A stretch of DNA of 64,000 bases from Paracoccus laeviglucosivorans. Lineage in GTDB: Bacteria > Pseudomonadota > Alphaproteobacteria > Rhodobacterales > Rhodobacteraceae. The DNA is taken from the NCBI RefSeq assembly GCF_900182695.1, contig NZ_FXTK01000002.1, positions 62,001 through 126,000 of the forward strand. Direction: 5' to 3'. A program made the translations under genes and the position numbers. Below, piece by piece: positions 16,973 to 25,911 of the stretch (position 1 is its first letter; each line of letters starts with the position of its first letter). Under the pieces are notes generated by a model that saw only the letters and a program-made list of their open reading frames with translations, was not told the origin of the DNA and searched no databases.

Positions 16973-18048
16973 TGTATGTCGCCGTCAAAGGGGGCGAGCG
17001 TGCGATTGATGCCGCCCATGACTGGCTGGGCCGCGCCCATCGCGGACCTGCCGAACAGGCACCGCTGGATACCGCCCAGATCCGTGATCAAATGGCGCTG
17101 GCGGTGGCGCGGGTCATGGCCGAAGGCTCGCTTTACGATCCCGATCTGGCCGCGCTGGCGATCAAGCAGGCGCGCGGTGACCTGATCGAGGCGATCTTTC
17201 TGATCCGCGCCTATCGCACCACGCTGCCGCGTCTTGGGGCGTCGGCTGCGGTGGATACCGGCGCGATGCGGGTCAAGCGCCGCGTCTCGGCCACGTTCAA
17301 GGATATTCCCGGCGGTCAGGTGCTGGGGCCGACCTTCGATTACACCCACCGCCTGCTGGATTTCCGGCTGATGGCGGATGGTGAATTGCCCGCGACACCT
17401 CCGGCCACGGGCGACGGCGCGGCGCTGCACGCCCCGCATGTGCTGGGCTTTCTGAACCGCGATGGGCTGATCGAGGATACGCCGGATGACGGAAAGGAAC
17501 CGGGCGATCTGACGCGCGAACCGATGGAACTGCCCGCCGACCGCGCCTTGCGTCTGCAGGCGCTGGCGCGGGGGGACGAAGGCTTTCTGCTGGGCCTGGC
17601 CTATTCCACGCAGCGCGGCTATGCCCGCAACCACGCCTTTGTCGGCGAATTGCGCATCGGCGCGGTCAGCGTCGAGATGGAGATCCCCGAGCTGGGCTTT
17701 GCCATCGAGTTGGGCGAGGTCGAGGTGACCGAATGCGAGACGGTGAACCAGTTCAAGGGCTCACGCACGGAACCCGCCCAATTCACCCGCGGCTATGGCC
17801 TGACCTTTGGCCAGACCGAACGCAAGGCGCTGTCCATGGCGTTGGTCGATCGCGCCCTGCGCTGGGATGAATTGGGCGAGGATGATCAGGGCGCCCCCGC
17901 ACAGGATCAGGAATTTGTGCTGTCGCATTGCGACAATATTCAGGCGACGGGTTTCCTGGAGCATATCAAGCTGCCGCATTACGTCGATTTTCAGGCCGAG
18001 CTGGAACTGGTGCGCCGCCTGCGCGCGGGCGCGGAGGATGAGGCATGA
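16972..18048 (+). CDS. phnI: C-P lyase core subunit PhnI (nucleosidase component)
   Basis: 358 residues, full family length. MYVAVKGGERAIDAAHDWL is the PhnI N-terminus; the conserved core includes RRVSATFKDIPGGQVLGPTF, YARNHAFVGELRIG and FLEHIKLPHYVDFQAELEL. It displaces adenine from ATP by the phosphonate in the first committed step. It starts at the last base of phnH and overlaps phnJ by ATGA. Confidence 0.95.
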   Translation: MYVAVKGGERAIDAAHDWLGRAHRGPAEQAPLDTAQIRDQMALAVARVMAEGSLYDPDLAALAIKQARGDLIEAIFLIRAYRTTLPRLGASAAVDTGAMRVKRRVSATFKDIPGGQVLGPTFDYTHRLLDFRLMADGELPATPPATGDGAALHAPHVLGFLNRDGLIEDTPDDGKEPGDLTREPMELPADRALRLQALARGDEGFLLGLAYSTQRGYARNHAFVGELRIGAVSVEMEIPELGFAIELGEVEVTECETVNQFKGSRTEPAQFTRGYGLTFGQTERKALSMALVDRALRWDELGEDDQGAPAQDQEFVLSHCDNIQATGFLEHIKLPHYVDFQAELELVRRLRAGAEDEA

Positions 18049-18878
18049 GCGATTACAACTTCGCCTATCTTGATGAAGACACCAAGCGCATGATCCGCCG
18101 CGCCATCCTGAAGGGGATCGCCGTGCCGGGTTACCAAGTGCCCTTTGCCAGCCGCGAAATGCCCATGCCATACGGCTGGGGCACGGGCGGGGTGCAGGTG
18201 ACGGCGGCGACGCTGGTGCCCGAGGATGTGCTGAAAGTCATCGACCAGGGCGCCGATGACACCACAAACGCCGTCAGCATCCGCAAATTCTTCCAGAAGA
18301 CCGCCGCCGTGGCCGTGACCGAGCGCACGCGCGAGGCGACCGTGATCCAGACCCGCCACCGCGTGCCGGAAATGCCGCTGACCCAGGATCAGATCCTCGT
18401 CTATCAGGTGCCGATCCCCGAACCCATGCGCTTTCTGGAACCGCGCGAGACCGAGACACGCCGCATCCACGCACTGGCCGATTACGGGCTGATGCAGGTG
18501 CGGCTTTACGAAGACATCGCGAGACATGGCGAGATCGCGACGTCCTACGCCTATCCGGTCGAGGTGGCAGGGCGCTATGTCATGGACCCCTCGCCCATTC
18601 CAAAATTCGACAATCCGAAGCTGGATGATTGTCCGGCGATCCAGCTGTTCGGCGCGGGGCGCGAACAGCGGATCTATGCGCTGCCACCCTTTACCCGCGT
18701 GCGGTCGCTGGATTTTGACGACCATCCCTTTGTCGCGTCCAAGGCCGATCATGCCTGCGCGATCTGCGGATCGACGACCAGCTATCTGGACGAGGTGATT
18801 ACCGACGATGCGGGGGGGCGGATGTTCGTCTGCTCGGATACGGATTATTGCGCCGAAATGGCCGAAGGGGGTGCGTGA
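18045..18878 (+). CDS. phnJ: Alpha-D-ribose 1-methylphosphonate 5-phosphate C-P lyase
   Basis: 277 residues. This is the radical-SAM-type lyase that breaks the carbon-phosphorus bond. The cluster ligands sit near the C-terminus in the exact C-x2-C-x21-C-x5-C spacing (Cys238, Cys241, Cys263, Cys269). The glycyl-radical region is around Gly29 in IAVPGYQVPFASREMP. All key residues are present, so it should be active. It is coupled to phnI by ATGA and to phnK by TGATG. Confidence 0.96.
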   Translation: MSDYNFAYLDEDTKRMIRRAILKGIAVPGYQVPFASREMPMPYGWGTGGVQVTAATLVPEDVLKVIDQGADDTTNAVSIRKFFQKTAAVAVTERTREATVIQTRHRVPEMPLTQDQILVYQVPIPEPMRFLEPRETETRRIHALADYGLMQVRLYEDIARHGEIATSYAYPVEVAGRYVMDPSPIPKFDNPKLDDCPAIQLFGAGREQRIYALPPFTRVRSLDFDDHPFVASKADHACAICGSTTSYLDEVITDDAGGRMFVCSDTDYCAEMAEGGA

Positions 18879-19702
18879 TGGATATGGCAGGTGCCTCCGG
18901 CGGGGGTATTTGGGGGAACCAAGAAGCCGAGGCGCGGCCCCTGCTTTCGGTGCGGGGCGTTGAAAAACGTTATGGCACGCGCATCGGCTGCACCGGGGTC
19001 AGCTTTGATCTTTGGCCGGGCGAGGTGCTGGGCATCGTGGGCGAAAGCGGCTCGGGGAAATCGACTTTGCTTGGTTGCCTGTCAGGCCAGTTGCGGCCCG
19101 ATAGTGGTCAGGTGATCTTTGACACGCGCGATCACGGGCCGATCGATACGCTGAGCATGTCCGAGGCCGAGCGGCGGCATCTGGGGCGCACCGACTGGGC
19201 ATTCGTGCATCAGAACCCGCGCGATGGTCTGCGGCTGGGTGTCAGCGCTGGTGGCAATGTCGGCGAGCGGCTGATGGCCAATGGCGCGAGGCATTACGGG
19301 AATATCCGGGCGACCGCCGCCGATTGGCTGGAGCGGGTCGAGATCGACCCAACCCGCATCGACGACCGGCCGCGGCAGTTTTCGGGCGGGATGCAGCAGC
19401 GGCTGCAGATTGCGCGCAATCTGGTGTCCGGGCCGCGGCTGGCTTTCATGGATGAGCCAACGGGTGGACTTGATGTCAGCGTTCAGGCGCGGCTTTTGGA
19501 CCTGTTGCGCGGTCTTGTGCGCGACATCGGCTTGTCGGTTGTACTGGTCACGCATGATCTGGCCGTGGTGCGGCTGCTGGCCGACCGGCTGATGGTCATG
19601 AAGGGCGGGCATGTGATCGAGGCGGGCCTGACCGATCAGGTCTTGGACGATCCGCAACATGCCTATACGCAACTTCTTGTTTCCTCAGTCCTGCAGGTCT
19701 AA
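18878..19702 (+). CDS. phnK: C-P lyase ATPase PhnK
   Basis: 274 residues: ABC-type ATPase with Walker A GESGSGKST, signature FSGGMQQRLQIARNL and Walker B LAFMDEPTGGLDVS, followed by the H-loop LVTHDLAVV. PhnK docks on the PhnGHIJ core and drives it by ATP turnover. Oddity: the family normally begins just before PLLSVRG, but here about 18 extra residues (GASGGGIWGNQEAEA region) are encoded by a GC-rich element that otherwise sits between genes. No alternative start codon follows the element, so the extension is probably translated. TGATG coupling to phnJ supports ATG 18878. Confidence 0.93.
   Translation: MDMAGASGGGIWGNQEAEARPLLSVRGVEKRYGTRIGCTGVSFDLWPGEVLGIVGESGSGKSTLLGCLSGQLRPDSGQVIFDTRDHGPIDTLSMSEAERRHLGRTDWAFVHQNPRDGLRLGVSAGGNVGERLMANGARHYGNIRATAADWLERVEIDPTRIDDRPRQFSGGMQQRLQIARNLVSGPRLAFMDEPTGGLDVSVQARLLDLLRGLVRDIGLSVVLVTHDLAVVRLLADRLMVMKGGHVIEAGLTDQVLDDPQHAYTQLLVSSVLQV
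18893..18930 (+). repeat. Rhodobacterales GC-rich intergenic element inside phnK
   Basis: Reads GCCTCCGGCGGGGGTATTT, then GGGGGAACCAAGAAG. It shares its layout (C/G-rich block, GGGTATTT, short spacer, AAGAAG) with 38716-38747. I recognise it as a widespread intergenic element of this bacterial order. Here it lies in frame within the first codons of phnK. Confidence 0.65.
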
Positions 19703-19705
19703 GCC

Positions 19706-20389
19706 ATGATCCACGCTGAAAACGTCGCCAAGGAATTCACCCTGCACAATCAGGGCGGCACGGTGCTGCGCGTGATGGAGGGCGCGAGCCTGCATGTCGG
19801 GCGCGGGGAATGTGTCGCGCTGACCGGTGCCTCGGGTGCTGGGAAATCCACGCTGATGCGGATGATCTGGGGGAATTACCGCACCGATGCCGGGGTGATC
19901 CGGGTGGGCGATCTTGAGGTGTCCCGCGCCGAGCCACGCCAGATCATCGCGATGCGGCGCGGCACGCTGGGCTATGTCAGCCAGTTTCTGCGCGTGCTGC
20001 CCCGCGTGCCCACGCTGCGGGTCGTGGCCGAGCCGCTGCTGGCGCTTGGCGTGCCCGAGTCCGAGGCCGAGGCACGGGCCACGCATCTGCTGACGCGGCT
20101 GCGCATCGGGGAAAGCCTGTGGGGGCTGTCGCCCACCACGTTTTCCGGCGGGGAACAGCAGCGGGTGAACATCGCAAGGGGCTTCATCCACCCCTATCCG
20201 GCGCTGTTGCTGGATGAACCCACCGCCAGCCTTGACGCCCAGAACCGCGAAACGATGATGTCGCTGATCGAGGAAGCAAAGGCACGGGGCACCGCCATCC
20301 TTGGCATCTTCCATGACGAAGGCGCGCGGGACCGGTTGTGCGACCGGGTGGTCGATGTGACGGGCTTCCGTCCGGGGCTTGACGCATGA
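19706..20389 (+). CDS. phnL: C-P lyase ATPase-like subunit PhnL
   Basis: 227 residues: ABC-type ATPase with Walker A GASGAGKST, signature FSGGEQQRVNIARGF and Walker B LLLDEPTASLDA. GYVSQFLRVLPRVPTLRVVA is the PhnL-specific Q-loop region. It is needed with PhnG, PhnH and PhnI for the first step and can bind the core complex with PhnK. It begins 3 bases after phnK and overlaps phnN by ATGA. Confidence 0.94.
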   Translation: MIHAENVAKEFTLHNQGGTVLRVMEGASLHVGRGECVALTGASGAGKSTLMRMIWGNYRTDAGVIRVGDLEVSRAEPRQIIAMRRGTLGYVSQFLRVLPRVPTLRVVAEPLLALGVPESEAEARATHLLTRLRIGESLWGLSPTTFSGGEQQRVNIARGFIHPYPALLLDEPTASLDAQNRETMMSLIEEAKARGTAILGIFHDEGARDRLCDRVVDVTGFRPGLDA

Positions 20390-20910
20390 CCCATGTGGCG
20401 GTCGTAGGCCCATCCGGCGCGGGCAAGGATACGCTGATGCTGGCGGCCATGGCCCGGCGGCCCGGCTGGTCATTGGTGCGGCGGGTCATCACCCGCCCAT
20501 CCGATGCCGGGGGCGAGGATTTCGAAGGCGTGACGCCTTTGGAATTCGCCCGGATGCGGGCCGATGGCCGCTTTTTGCTGGACTGGCAGGCGCATGGGCT
20601 AAGCTACGGCCTGCCGCATGATGCCTTTGCCGGGGGGCCGAAGCTTCTGAACCTGTCGCGGCGGGTGCTGGTTGCGGCGGCGGCGCGCCTGCCGGGCCTG
20701 CATGTCATCCATGTCAGCGCCCACCCCGAGGTTCTGGCCGCCCGCCTTGCCGCCCGTGGGCGTGAAGATGCCAACCAGGTCGCCGCGCGGATCGCGCGCG
20801 AGACCGGCCCCTTGCCTGACGGCTTGCCGGTGACGCATATCGACAATTCCGAAACTCTCGAAACGGCGCTCGGTACATTCGTTGCCGCGCTGGACAAGGT
20901 GATCCGATGA
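20386..20910 (+). CDS. phnN: Ribose 1,5-bisphosphate phosphokinase PhnN
   Basis: 174 residues with a guanylate-kinase-like fold: P-loop GPSGAGKDT at residues 7-15, RRVITRPSDAGGEDFEGVTP and FLLDWQAHGLSYGLP. It phosphorylates ribose 1,5-bisphosphate to PRPP, recycling the sugar left by C-P cleavage. The four-base overlaps on both sides (ATGA) tie it to phnL and phnM. Confidence 0.94.
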   Translation: MTHVAVVGPSGAGKDTLMLAAMARRPGWSLVRRVITRPSDAGGEDFEGVTPLEFARMRADGRFLLDWQAHGLSYGLPHDAFAGGPKLLNLSRRVLVAAAARLPGLHVIHVSAHPEVLAARLAARGREDANQVAARIARETGPLPDGLPVTHIDNSETLETALGTFVAALDKVIR

Positions 20911-22037
20911 TACTGGCCAATGCGCAGCTGATCCTGAAAGACCGCGTGATGCGCGGCGCGATCCATGTCGAGAACGGCATGATCGCGGCGATCACCGAAG
21001 GCGACGCCGTGCCCGCCGGTGCCGAGGATTGCGGCGGCGCCCATGTCGCGCCCGGCCTGATCGAGCTGCATACCGACAATCTGGAACGCCACATCCAGCC
21101 CCGCCCCGGCGTCGACTGGCCGCATTCGGCGGCGATCTTCGCCCATGATGGCGAGCTTGCCTCGACCGGGATCACCACGGTGTTCGACGCGGTGCGGGTG
21201 GGATCGATCCCCAAGGACGGCGCGGGTTACGCGAAATACGCCCGCCCGCTGGTCACGGAAATCAACGCGCTGGCGCTGGCGGGGCGGCTGCGCATCAGCC
21301 ATTTCATCCATCTGCGGACCGAGATCTGCTGCGAAACCCTTTTGGATGAACTGGCCGAATTTGGGGCTGGGGACCGGGTCCGGCTGGTCAGCCTGATGGA
21401 TCACACGCCGGGCCAGCGCCAGTTCCGCGACATCACCAAGCTGGCCGAATATGTGCAGGGCAAAAAGGGCCTGAACGATCAGGAATTCGCCGAACACGTC
21501 GCCCGCCTGCAAGATCTGCGCGACCGCTTTGGCGACGCGCATGAGGCGGGGGCGGTCGCTGCTGCCAAGCGTCTGGGCGCGGTGCTGGCCAGCCATGACG
21601 ACACCGATGCGGGTCAGGTCGCCATCAGCGCGGGCCACGGCATTCGTCTGGCCGAATTCCCCACGACCGAGGAAGCGGCGCGGGCAGGCCATGACCACGG
21701 CATCCTGAACATCATGGGTGGGCCGAACCTGATCCGCGGCGGGTCGCATTCCGGCAATGTCGCGGCCGAGGTGCTGGCCCGCGCCGGGCTGCTGGACATC
21801 ATCTCGTCGGATTATGTGCCGTCCAGCCTGCTTCTGGGCGCCTGCCATCTGGCGCGGCTGTGGGACGATATGCCCCGCGCATTCGCCACGGTGACCGATG
21901 CGCCCGCGCGCGCGACGGGTCTGGCCGATCGCGGGCAGATCGCGGTGGGCCTGCGCGCCGATCTGATCCGGCTGGCGGATATGGAGCGCACCGCCCGCGT
22001 CACCGGCGTCTGGGTCGAAGGCCGCCGCGTGGGATGA
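20907..22037 (+). CDS. phnM: Alpha-D-ribose 1-methylphosphonate 5-triphosphate diphosphatase PhnM
   Basis: 376 residues of the amidohydrolase superfamily. VAPGLIELHTDNLERH provides the metal-binding His pair region. SLMDHTPGQRQF, ILASHDDTDAG-type sequence around residue 230 and MGGPNLIRGGSHSGNVAAEV are PhnM hallmarks. It removes pyrophosphate from the triphosphate made by PhnGHIL before PhnJ acts. Last gene of the lyase operon, followed at once by a terminator. Confidence 0.95.
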   Translation: MILANAQLILKDRVMRGAIHVENGMIAAITEGDAVPAGAEDCGGAHVAPGLIELHTDNLERHIQPRPGVDWPHSAAIFAHDGELASTGITTVFDAVRVGSIPKDGAGYAKYARPLVTEINALALAGRLRISHFIHLRTEICCETLLDELAEFGAGDRVRLVSLMDHTPGQRQFRDITKLAEYVQGKKGLNDQEFAEHVARLQDLRDRFGDAHEAGAVAAAKRLGAVLASHDDTDAGQVAISAGHGIRLAEFPTTEEAARAGHDHGILNIMGGPNLIRGGSHSGNVAAEVLARAGLLDIISSDYVPSSLLLGACHLARLWDDMPRAFATVTDAPARATGLADRGQIAVGLRADLIRLADMERTARVTGVWVEGRRVG

Positions 22038-22061
22038 AAAAAGGGGCCAAAGGCCCCTTTT
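22037..22061. terminator. Bidirectional terminator between phnM and efp
   Basis: AAGGGGCC, an AAA loop and GGCCCCTT form an 8-pair stem flanked by an A run (22037-22042) and a T run (22058-22061). It can therefore end the phn operon rightward and efp leftward. Confidence 0.9.
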
Positions 22062-22063
22062 AC

Positions 22064-22630
22064 TTAGGCTTTCGCCCGTTCGACATAGGTCAAGTCTTCG
22101 GTGTTGATGATGACTTTGGTGCCGACGCCGATATGGGGTGGCACCATGATGCGCACGCCGTTATGAGCGATTGCTGGTTTGTAGCTTGAGGACGCGGTCT
22201 GGCCCTTCACGACCGGCTCGGTCTCGGTCACTTCGACGGTGACGCGCTGGGGCAGTTCGATCGCGATGACGACATCGTTGTGGACCTGCAGGAAGACGCG
22301 GATGCCGTCTTCCAGGAATACCTTGTCGTCGCCGACCACGTCGGGGGACACGACGACCTGCGCATAGCTTTCCGGCTCCATGAAATGGTAGCCTTCGCCA
22401 TCTTCATACAGGAAGTCGTAGCTGCGTTCGTCGACATGGGCGCGTTCGACCTGTTCTGTGGTCTTCCAGCGTTCCGACACCTTGTTGCCGTCGGCGATGC
22501 GGCGCAGATCGACCTGCGTGGTGGGCGTGCCCTTGCCGGGGTGGAAGTTGGTCGCCGTCAGGACGACATGAAGCTTGCCGTCGATTTCGACGACATTGCC
22601 TTTGCGAAGGCTGGAGGCGATGACTTTCAA
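22064..22630 (-). CDS. efp: Translation elongation factor P
   Basis: 188 residues with the three beta-barrel domains of EF-P. The N-terminal KOW-like domain carries the modified-lysine loop ([16 protein letters not shown]). The middle OB domain and the C-terminal one ([20 protein letters not shown]) are complete. EF-P rescues ribosomes stalled at polyproline. The start is TTG at 22630 (L-K-V-I-A-S-S): it gives the universal EF-P N-terminus and has AAGGAA 7 bases upstream. The open frame extends to 22681 but those residues are not EF-P. It faces epmA divergently. Confidence 0.93.
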   Translation of the reverse strand: MKVIASSLRKGNVVEIDGKLHVVLTATNFHPGKGTPTTQVDLRRIADGNKVSERWKTTEQVERAHVDERSYDFLYEDGEGYHFMEPESYAQVVVSPDVVGDDKVFLEDGIRVFLQVHNDVVIAIELPQRVTVEVTETEPVVKGQTASSSYKPAIAHNGVRIMVPPHIGVGTKVIINTEDLTYVERAKA

Positions 22631-22746
22631 GGCTGGTTTCCTTGCGTGCTTTTCAAATACCGGATCACCGGCTATTCGCAAGCCGGCAAAGATTGCGGTT
22701 CAATAGCGTTTCCCGCCCGCTATTGCCAGTCTGGAAAGGAACGACC

Positions 22747-23769
22747 ATGACGACGCCTTGGTGGAACCGCGAACGCCATGCCGAACGCCGCCCCCTGCTG
22801 CTGGCGCGCAACCGCACGCAGGCGGCGATCCGCGACTGGCTGGGCGCGCAGGATTTCCTTGAGGTGGACGCCTCCGCACTTGCCCTAAGTCCGGGGAATG
22901 AGGCGCATCTGCACGGCTTTGCGACCCAGATGATCGGCAATGACGGCACGGGCCGGCAGATGTATCTGCATACCAGCCCCGAATTCGCCATGAAAAAGCT
23001 GCTGGCAGCCGGGGAAGAACGGATCTTCTGCCTTGGCCATGTCTGGCGCAACCGCGAACGCACGCCGCGCCACCATCCCGAGTTCACCATGCTGGAATGG
23101 TATCGCGTCGGCGTCGATTACCGCGTGCTGTTCGACGATTGCGCGGCATTCCTGCGACTGGCCGCCGAGGCTGCGGGGGCCGAAGCCCTGCACCATCGCG
23201 GCGCGACCTGCGATCCCTATGCCACGCCGCAGGTGATGACCGTGGCCGAGGCGTTTCGCGAATATGCGGGGATCGACCTGCTGGCGACCTGCGATGGCGC
23301 GGATACCGATGTCGATGCCCTCCGCGCGCAGACCGACATCCGCACTGCACCGGATGACACATGGTCCGACATCCTGTCCCGCGTGCTGGTCGAAAAGGTC
23401 GAGCCGCATCTGGGCCACGCGCGCCCCTTGATCCTTGACCGCTACCCTGCCGCCGAGGCCGCGCTGGCCCGCCCTGCCCAAGACCCGCGCGAGGCCGAAC
23501 GGTTCGAGCTTTACGCCTGCGGGATCGAGCTTGCGAACGGTTTTGGCGAATTGACCGACCCCGCCGAACAACGCCGCCGTTTCCAGCTTGAGATGGCCGA
23601 GAAAGCCCGCGTCTATGGCGAAACCTATCCGCTGGACGAAGATTTTCTGGCAGCCCTTGCGCAGATGCCCGCCGCATCGGGCTGTGCTTTGGGCTTTGAC
23701 CGGCTGGTGATGCTGGCGACCGGCGCGCCGCGCATCGATGATGTAATCTGGACGCCGGTTGCGGGCTAG
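22747..23769 (+). CDS. epmA: EF-P--(R)-beta-lysine ligase (EpmA/GenX, LysRS-like)
   Basis: 340 residues, a class II lysyl-tRNA synthetase catalytic core without the anticodon-binding domain. Motif 2 is WRNRERTPRHHPEFTMLEW and motif 3 ends in SGCALGFDRLVMLATG; ELANGFGELTDPAEQRRRF is the lysine-binding region. It attaches (R)-beta-lysine to the conserved lysine of EF-P. AAAGGA precedes ATG 22747. The divergent pairing with efp supports the assignment. The aminomutase EpmB is not in this window. Its stop overlaps the convergent MFS gene by four bases. Confidence 0.93.
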   Translation: MTTPWWNRERHAERRPLLLARNRTQAAIRDWLGAQDFLEVDASALALSPGNEAHLHGFATQMIGNDGTGRQMYLHTSPEFAMKKLLAAGEERIFCLGHVWRNRERTPRHHPEFTMLEWYRVGVDYRVLFDDCAAFLRLAAEAAGAEALHHRGATCDPYATPQVMTVAEAFREYAGIDLLATCDGADTDVDALRAQTDIRTAPDDTWSDILSRVLVEKVEPHLGHARPLILDRYPAAEAALARPAQDPREAERFELYACGIELANGFGELTDPAEQRRRFQLEMAEKARVYGETYPLDEDFLAALAQMPAASGCALGFDRLVMLATGAPRIDDVIWTPVAG

Positions 23770-25028
23770 GCCGCCTCGCGTTCGGTGGGCGGCGGCGCGT
23801 CGCTGGATTCCTGCAAGGCAGCGGTTTCGGGCGTGACGGCGCGGGTCGCCGGGGCCACACGGAAAGCTGTCTTATCCTCGGCTGCGACGGCGGTGCGGGC
23901 GCGAATGCGGACCAGCCCAAAGGCGATCAGCGCGGCATGTGCCACCGCCGTCACCCAGAACAGACTGACCGTGCCGTAACCCGTCATCGCAAAGCCCGCG
24001 ACGGTCGGCCCGATCATCGTGCCAGCCCCAAAGACCAGCAGCAGCCCGCCGCTGACCTGAATGGCGGTGCCTGCGGGTGCGTGATCATTGGCATGGGCCA
24101 CGATCAGCGGATACATGGCAAAGACCATGGCCCCGAACCATGCGGCGACGATCAGGTTCGCCGTCGCGCCCTGTGGCGTTGCAACGATAAAGGTCAAATC
24201 CGCCGCCAACGCCACCACCGCCGTCCCGATCAGCACCAGTCTGCGGTCGAAGCGGTCCGACAGGAACCCCACCGGCAATTGCGCCAAGGCCCCCGCCAGC
24301 ACCGGGACGCTGGCAAACAGCGCCACGTCGCTGAGCTGCAGCCCCGCCCGCGCCGCATAGACCGGGGCCAGCGTGCCGAATGATCCATTGGAGATCCCTA
24401 CCATGAAGACGGCAAAGACCGCGACAGGCGAGTTGCGCCACAGCGCCCGCAGGTCCAGCCGGACATTCGCCAAAGGCGCGGGCGTGCTGGTTGCCGATAC
24501 CGCCGTGGGCAGCAGCGCAAAGCAATAGATGATCGCGGCCAGCACAAAGAACAGATAACCGCGCGGATCGCCCAGCGTCAGCACCATCTGCCCCGCCGTG
24601 GTCGCAGACAGGTTGACCATGGTATAGACGCCGAAGACGCGGCCCCGCGCACCCTGTTCGGCCCGTTCGCTCAGCCAGCTTTCGACGACCATGGCCGCAC
24701 CCGCAAAGCAGAAACCCGACAGGCCGCGCAGCGGGATCCAAACCCAAGGCGACATCATCAACAGCGACAGCAGGATCGAGATGCTGGCGAATGCGCACAT
24801 CGCGCCGAAGACCCGGACATGGCCCACGCGCTGCACCAGACGCGGCGTCATGATGCAGCCCGCGACATAGCCCACGGCCCAGCCCGTGCCCAGAAGCCCC
24901 AGCGAGGCGGCGGTAAATCCCTGAATCTCGCCCCTGATGGGCAGGATCAGGGCGTTCACCCCACCCGCGAATAACAGGAATGCGGACCCCAGAAGAAGCG
25001 CACCCAGCGGCAAAATGCTTTTCAACAT
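23766..25028 (-). CDS. MFS transporter (YcaD-like)
   Basis: 420 residues with 12 predicted helices. The N-terminal part has SLGLLGTGWAVGYVAGCIMT and GHVRVFGAMCAFASI (helix 2-3 loop), and there is a second-half SDRFDRRLVLIGTAVV. The pattern AAMVVESWLSERA resembles the YcaD/UMF subset of the major facilitator superfamily. The C-terminal 40 residues are cytosolic and Ala/Thr/Glu-rich. The substrate is unknown. It lies downstream of the ssu operon on the same strand but is separated by a hairpin. Confidence 0.85.
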   Translation of the reverse strand: MLKSILPLGALLLGSAFLLFAGGVNALILPIRGEIQGFTAASLGLLGTGWAVGYVAGCIMTPRLVQRVGHVRVFGAMCAFASISILLSLLMMSPWVWIPLRGLSGFCFAGAAMVVESWLSERAEQGARGRVFGVYTMVNLSATTAGQMVLTLGDPRGYLFFVLAAIIYCFALLPTAVSATSTPAPLANVRLDLRALWRNSPVAVFAVFMVGISNGSFGTLAPVYAARAGLQLSDVALFASVPVLAGALAQLPVGFLSDRFDRRLVLIGTAVVALAADLTFIVATPQGATANLIVAAWFGAMVFAMYPLIVAHANDHAPAGTAIQVSGGLLLVFGAGTMIGPTVAGFAMTGYGTVSLFWVTAVAHAALIAFGLVRIRARTAVAAEDKTAFRVAPATRAVTPETAALQESSDAPPPTEREAA

Positions 25029-25086
25029 AAGCTTTCGGTGTTCAGCGTCGGATATGGGGTCAGGTCATCACGACCTTACGCAGATG

Positions 25087-25128
25087 ACAACCCCGCTAAC
25101 GCGATTGCGATCACACAGGCGGGGTTGT
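25087..25128 (-). terminator. Hairpin downstream of ssuB (possible terminator)
   Basis: ACAACCCCGC (25087-25096) and GCGGGGTTGT (25119-25128) form a 10-pair stem with a 22-base loop in the gap between ssuB and the MFS gene. No clear T run follows on the minus strand, so it may stabilise the ssu transcript rather than terminate it. Confidence 0.45.
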
Positions 25129-25134
25129 GCCCTT

Positions 25135-25911
25135 TCAGGCGGCAAAGATTGCGTCAAGGATCTCGCCCTCGATCGCGGCCAGTTCGGCGCTGCCGCGCGT
25201 GACGGGGCCGACGCGCAGGATTTCGGTCTGGGACAGGATGCCGCCCTGACCCAGAACGATCACGCGGTCCGACAACGCCACCGCCTCGGCCACGTCATGG
25301 GTGACAAGGATCGCCGTAAAGCCCGCTTTGGCGTGCATGTCGCGGATCAGGTTCTGCATGGTCAGGCGCGTCAGCGCATCCAGCGCGCCCAAGGGTTCGT
25401 CCAGCACCAGAAGCCCCGGATGGCTGACCAGCGCACGGGCCAGCGCGACCCGCTGGCGCTGACCGCCGGAAAGCTGGGCAGGCCAGAAGCTGGCCTTGTC
25501 GGGCAGTTGCACCAGCTCCAGCGCCTCGGCCACGGCATCGGGATCGGGACCGTTGCGCAGCCCGATGGCCACGTTATCCGCGACCGAGGCCCATGGCAGC
25601 AGACGTGGTTCCTGAAACATGATGCGCAGCCGGTCGCCCGCCTGCGTGGCGGGTTTGCCATCAACGGTGACGGTCCCGGTCGTAGGCTTGTCCAGCCCCG
25701 CGATCAGCCGCAGCAGCGTGGATTTTCCGCAGCCGCTTTTGCCCACGATGGACAGGAATTCGCCGGGGCGCACATGCAGGTCCAGCCCGGCCAGCACGCG
25801 GTTTGCGTCAAAGCTGCGGCTGACACCCGACAGCCTGACCGATGCGCCCTGATTGCCGCGCAGCATGGGCGGCACCTCGATGTCGCGGGGCAAAAGATTA
25901 ACGGCCTGCAT
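25135..25911 (-). CDS. ssuB: Sulfonate ABC transporter ATP-binding protein
   Basis: 258 residues with Walker A GKSGCGKST, Q-loop MFQEPRLLPWASV, signature LSGGQRQRVALARAL, Walker B LLVLDEPLGALDA and H-loop LVTHDVAEAVALSDRV. This is the nitrate/sulfonate/taurine class. The last gene of the ssu operon; its start overlaps ssuC by 14 bases. With SsuC and SsuA it imports aliphatic sulfonates; the operon also encodes the desulfonating monooxygenase and flavin reductase, which separates it from taurine or nitrate systems. Confidence 0.9.
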   Translation of the reverse strand: MQAVNLLPRDIEVPPMLRGNQGASVRLSGVSRSFDANRVLAGLDLHVRPGEFLSIVGKSGCGKSTLLRLIAGLDKPTTGTVTVDGKPATQAGDRLRIMFQEPRLLPWASVADNVAIGLRNGPDPDAVAEALELVQLPDKASFWPAQLSGGQRQRVALARALVSHPGLLVLDEPLGALDALTRLTMQNLIRDMHAKAGFTAILVTHDVAEAVALSDRVIVLGQGGILSQTEILRVGPVTRGSAELAAIEGEILDAIFAA

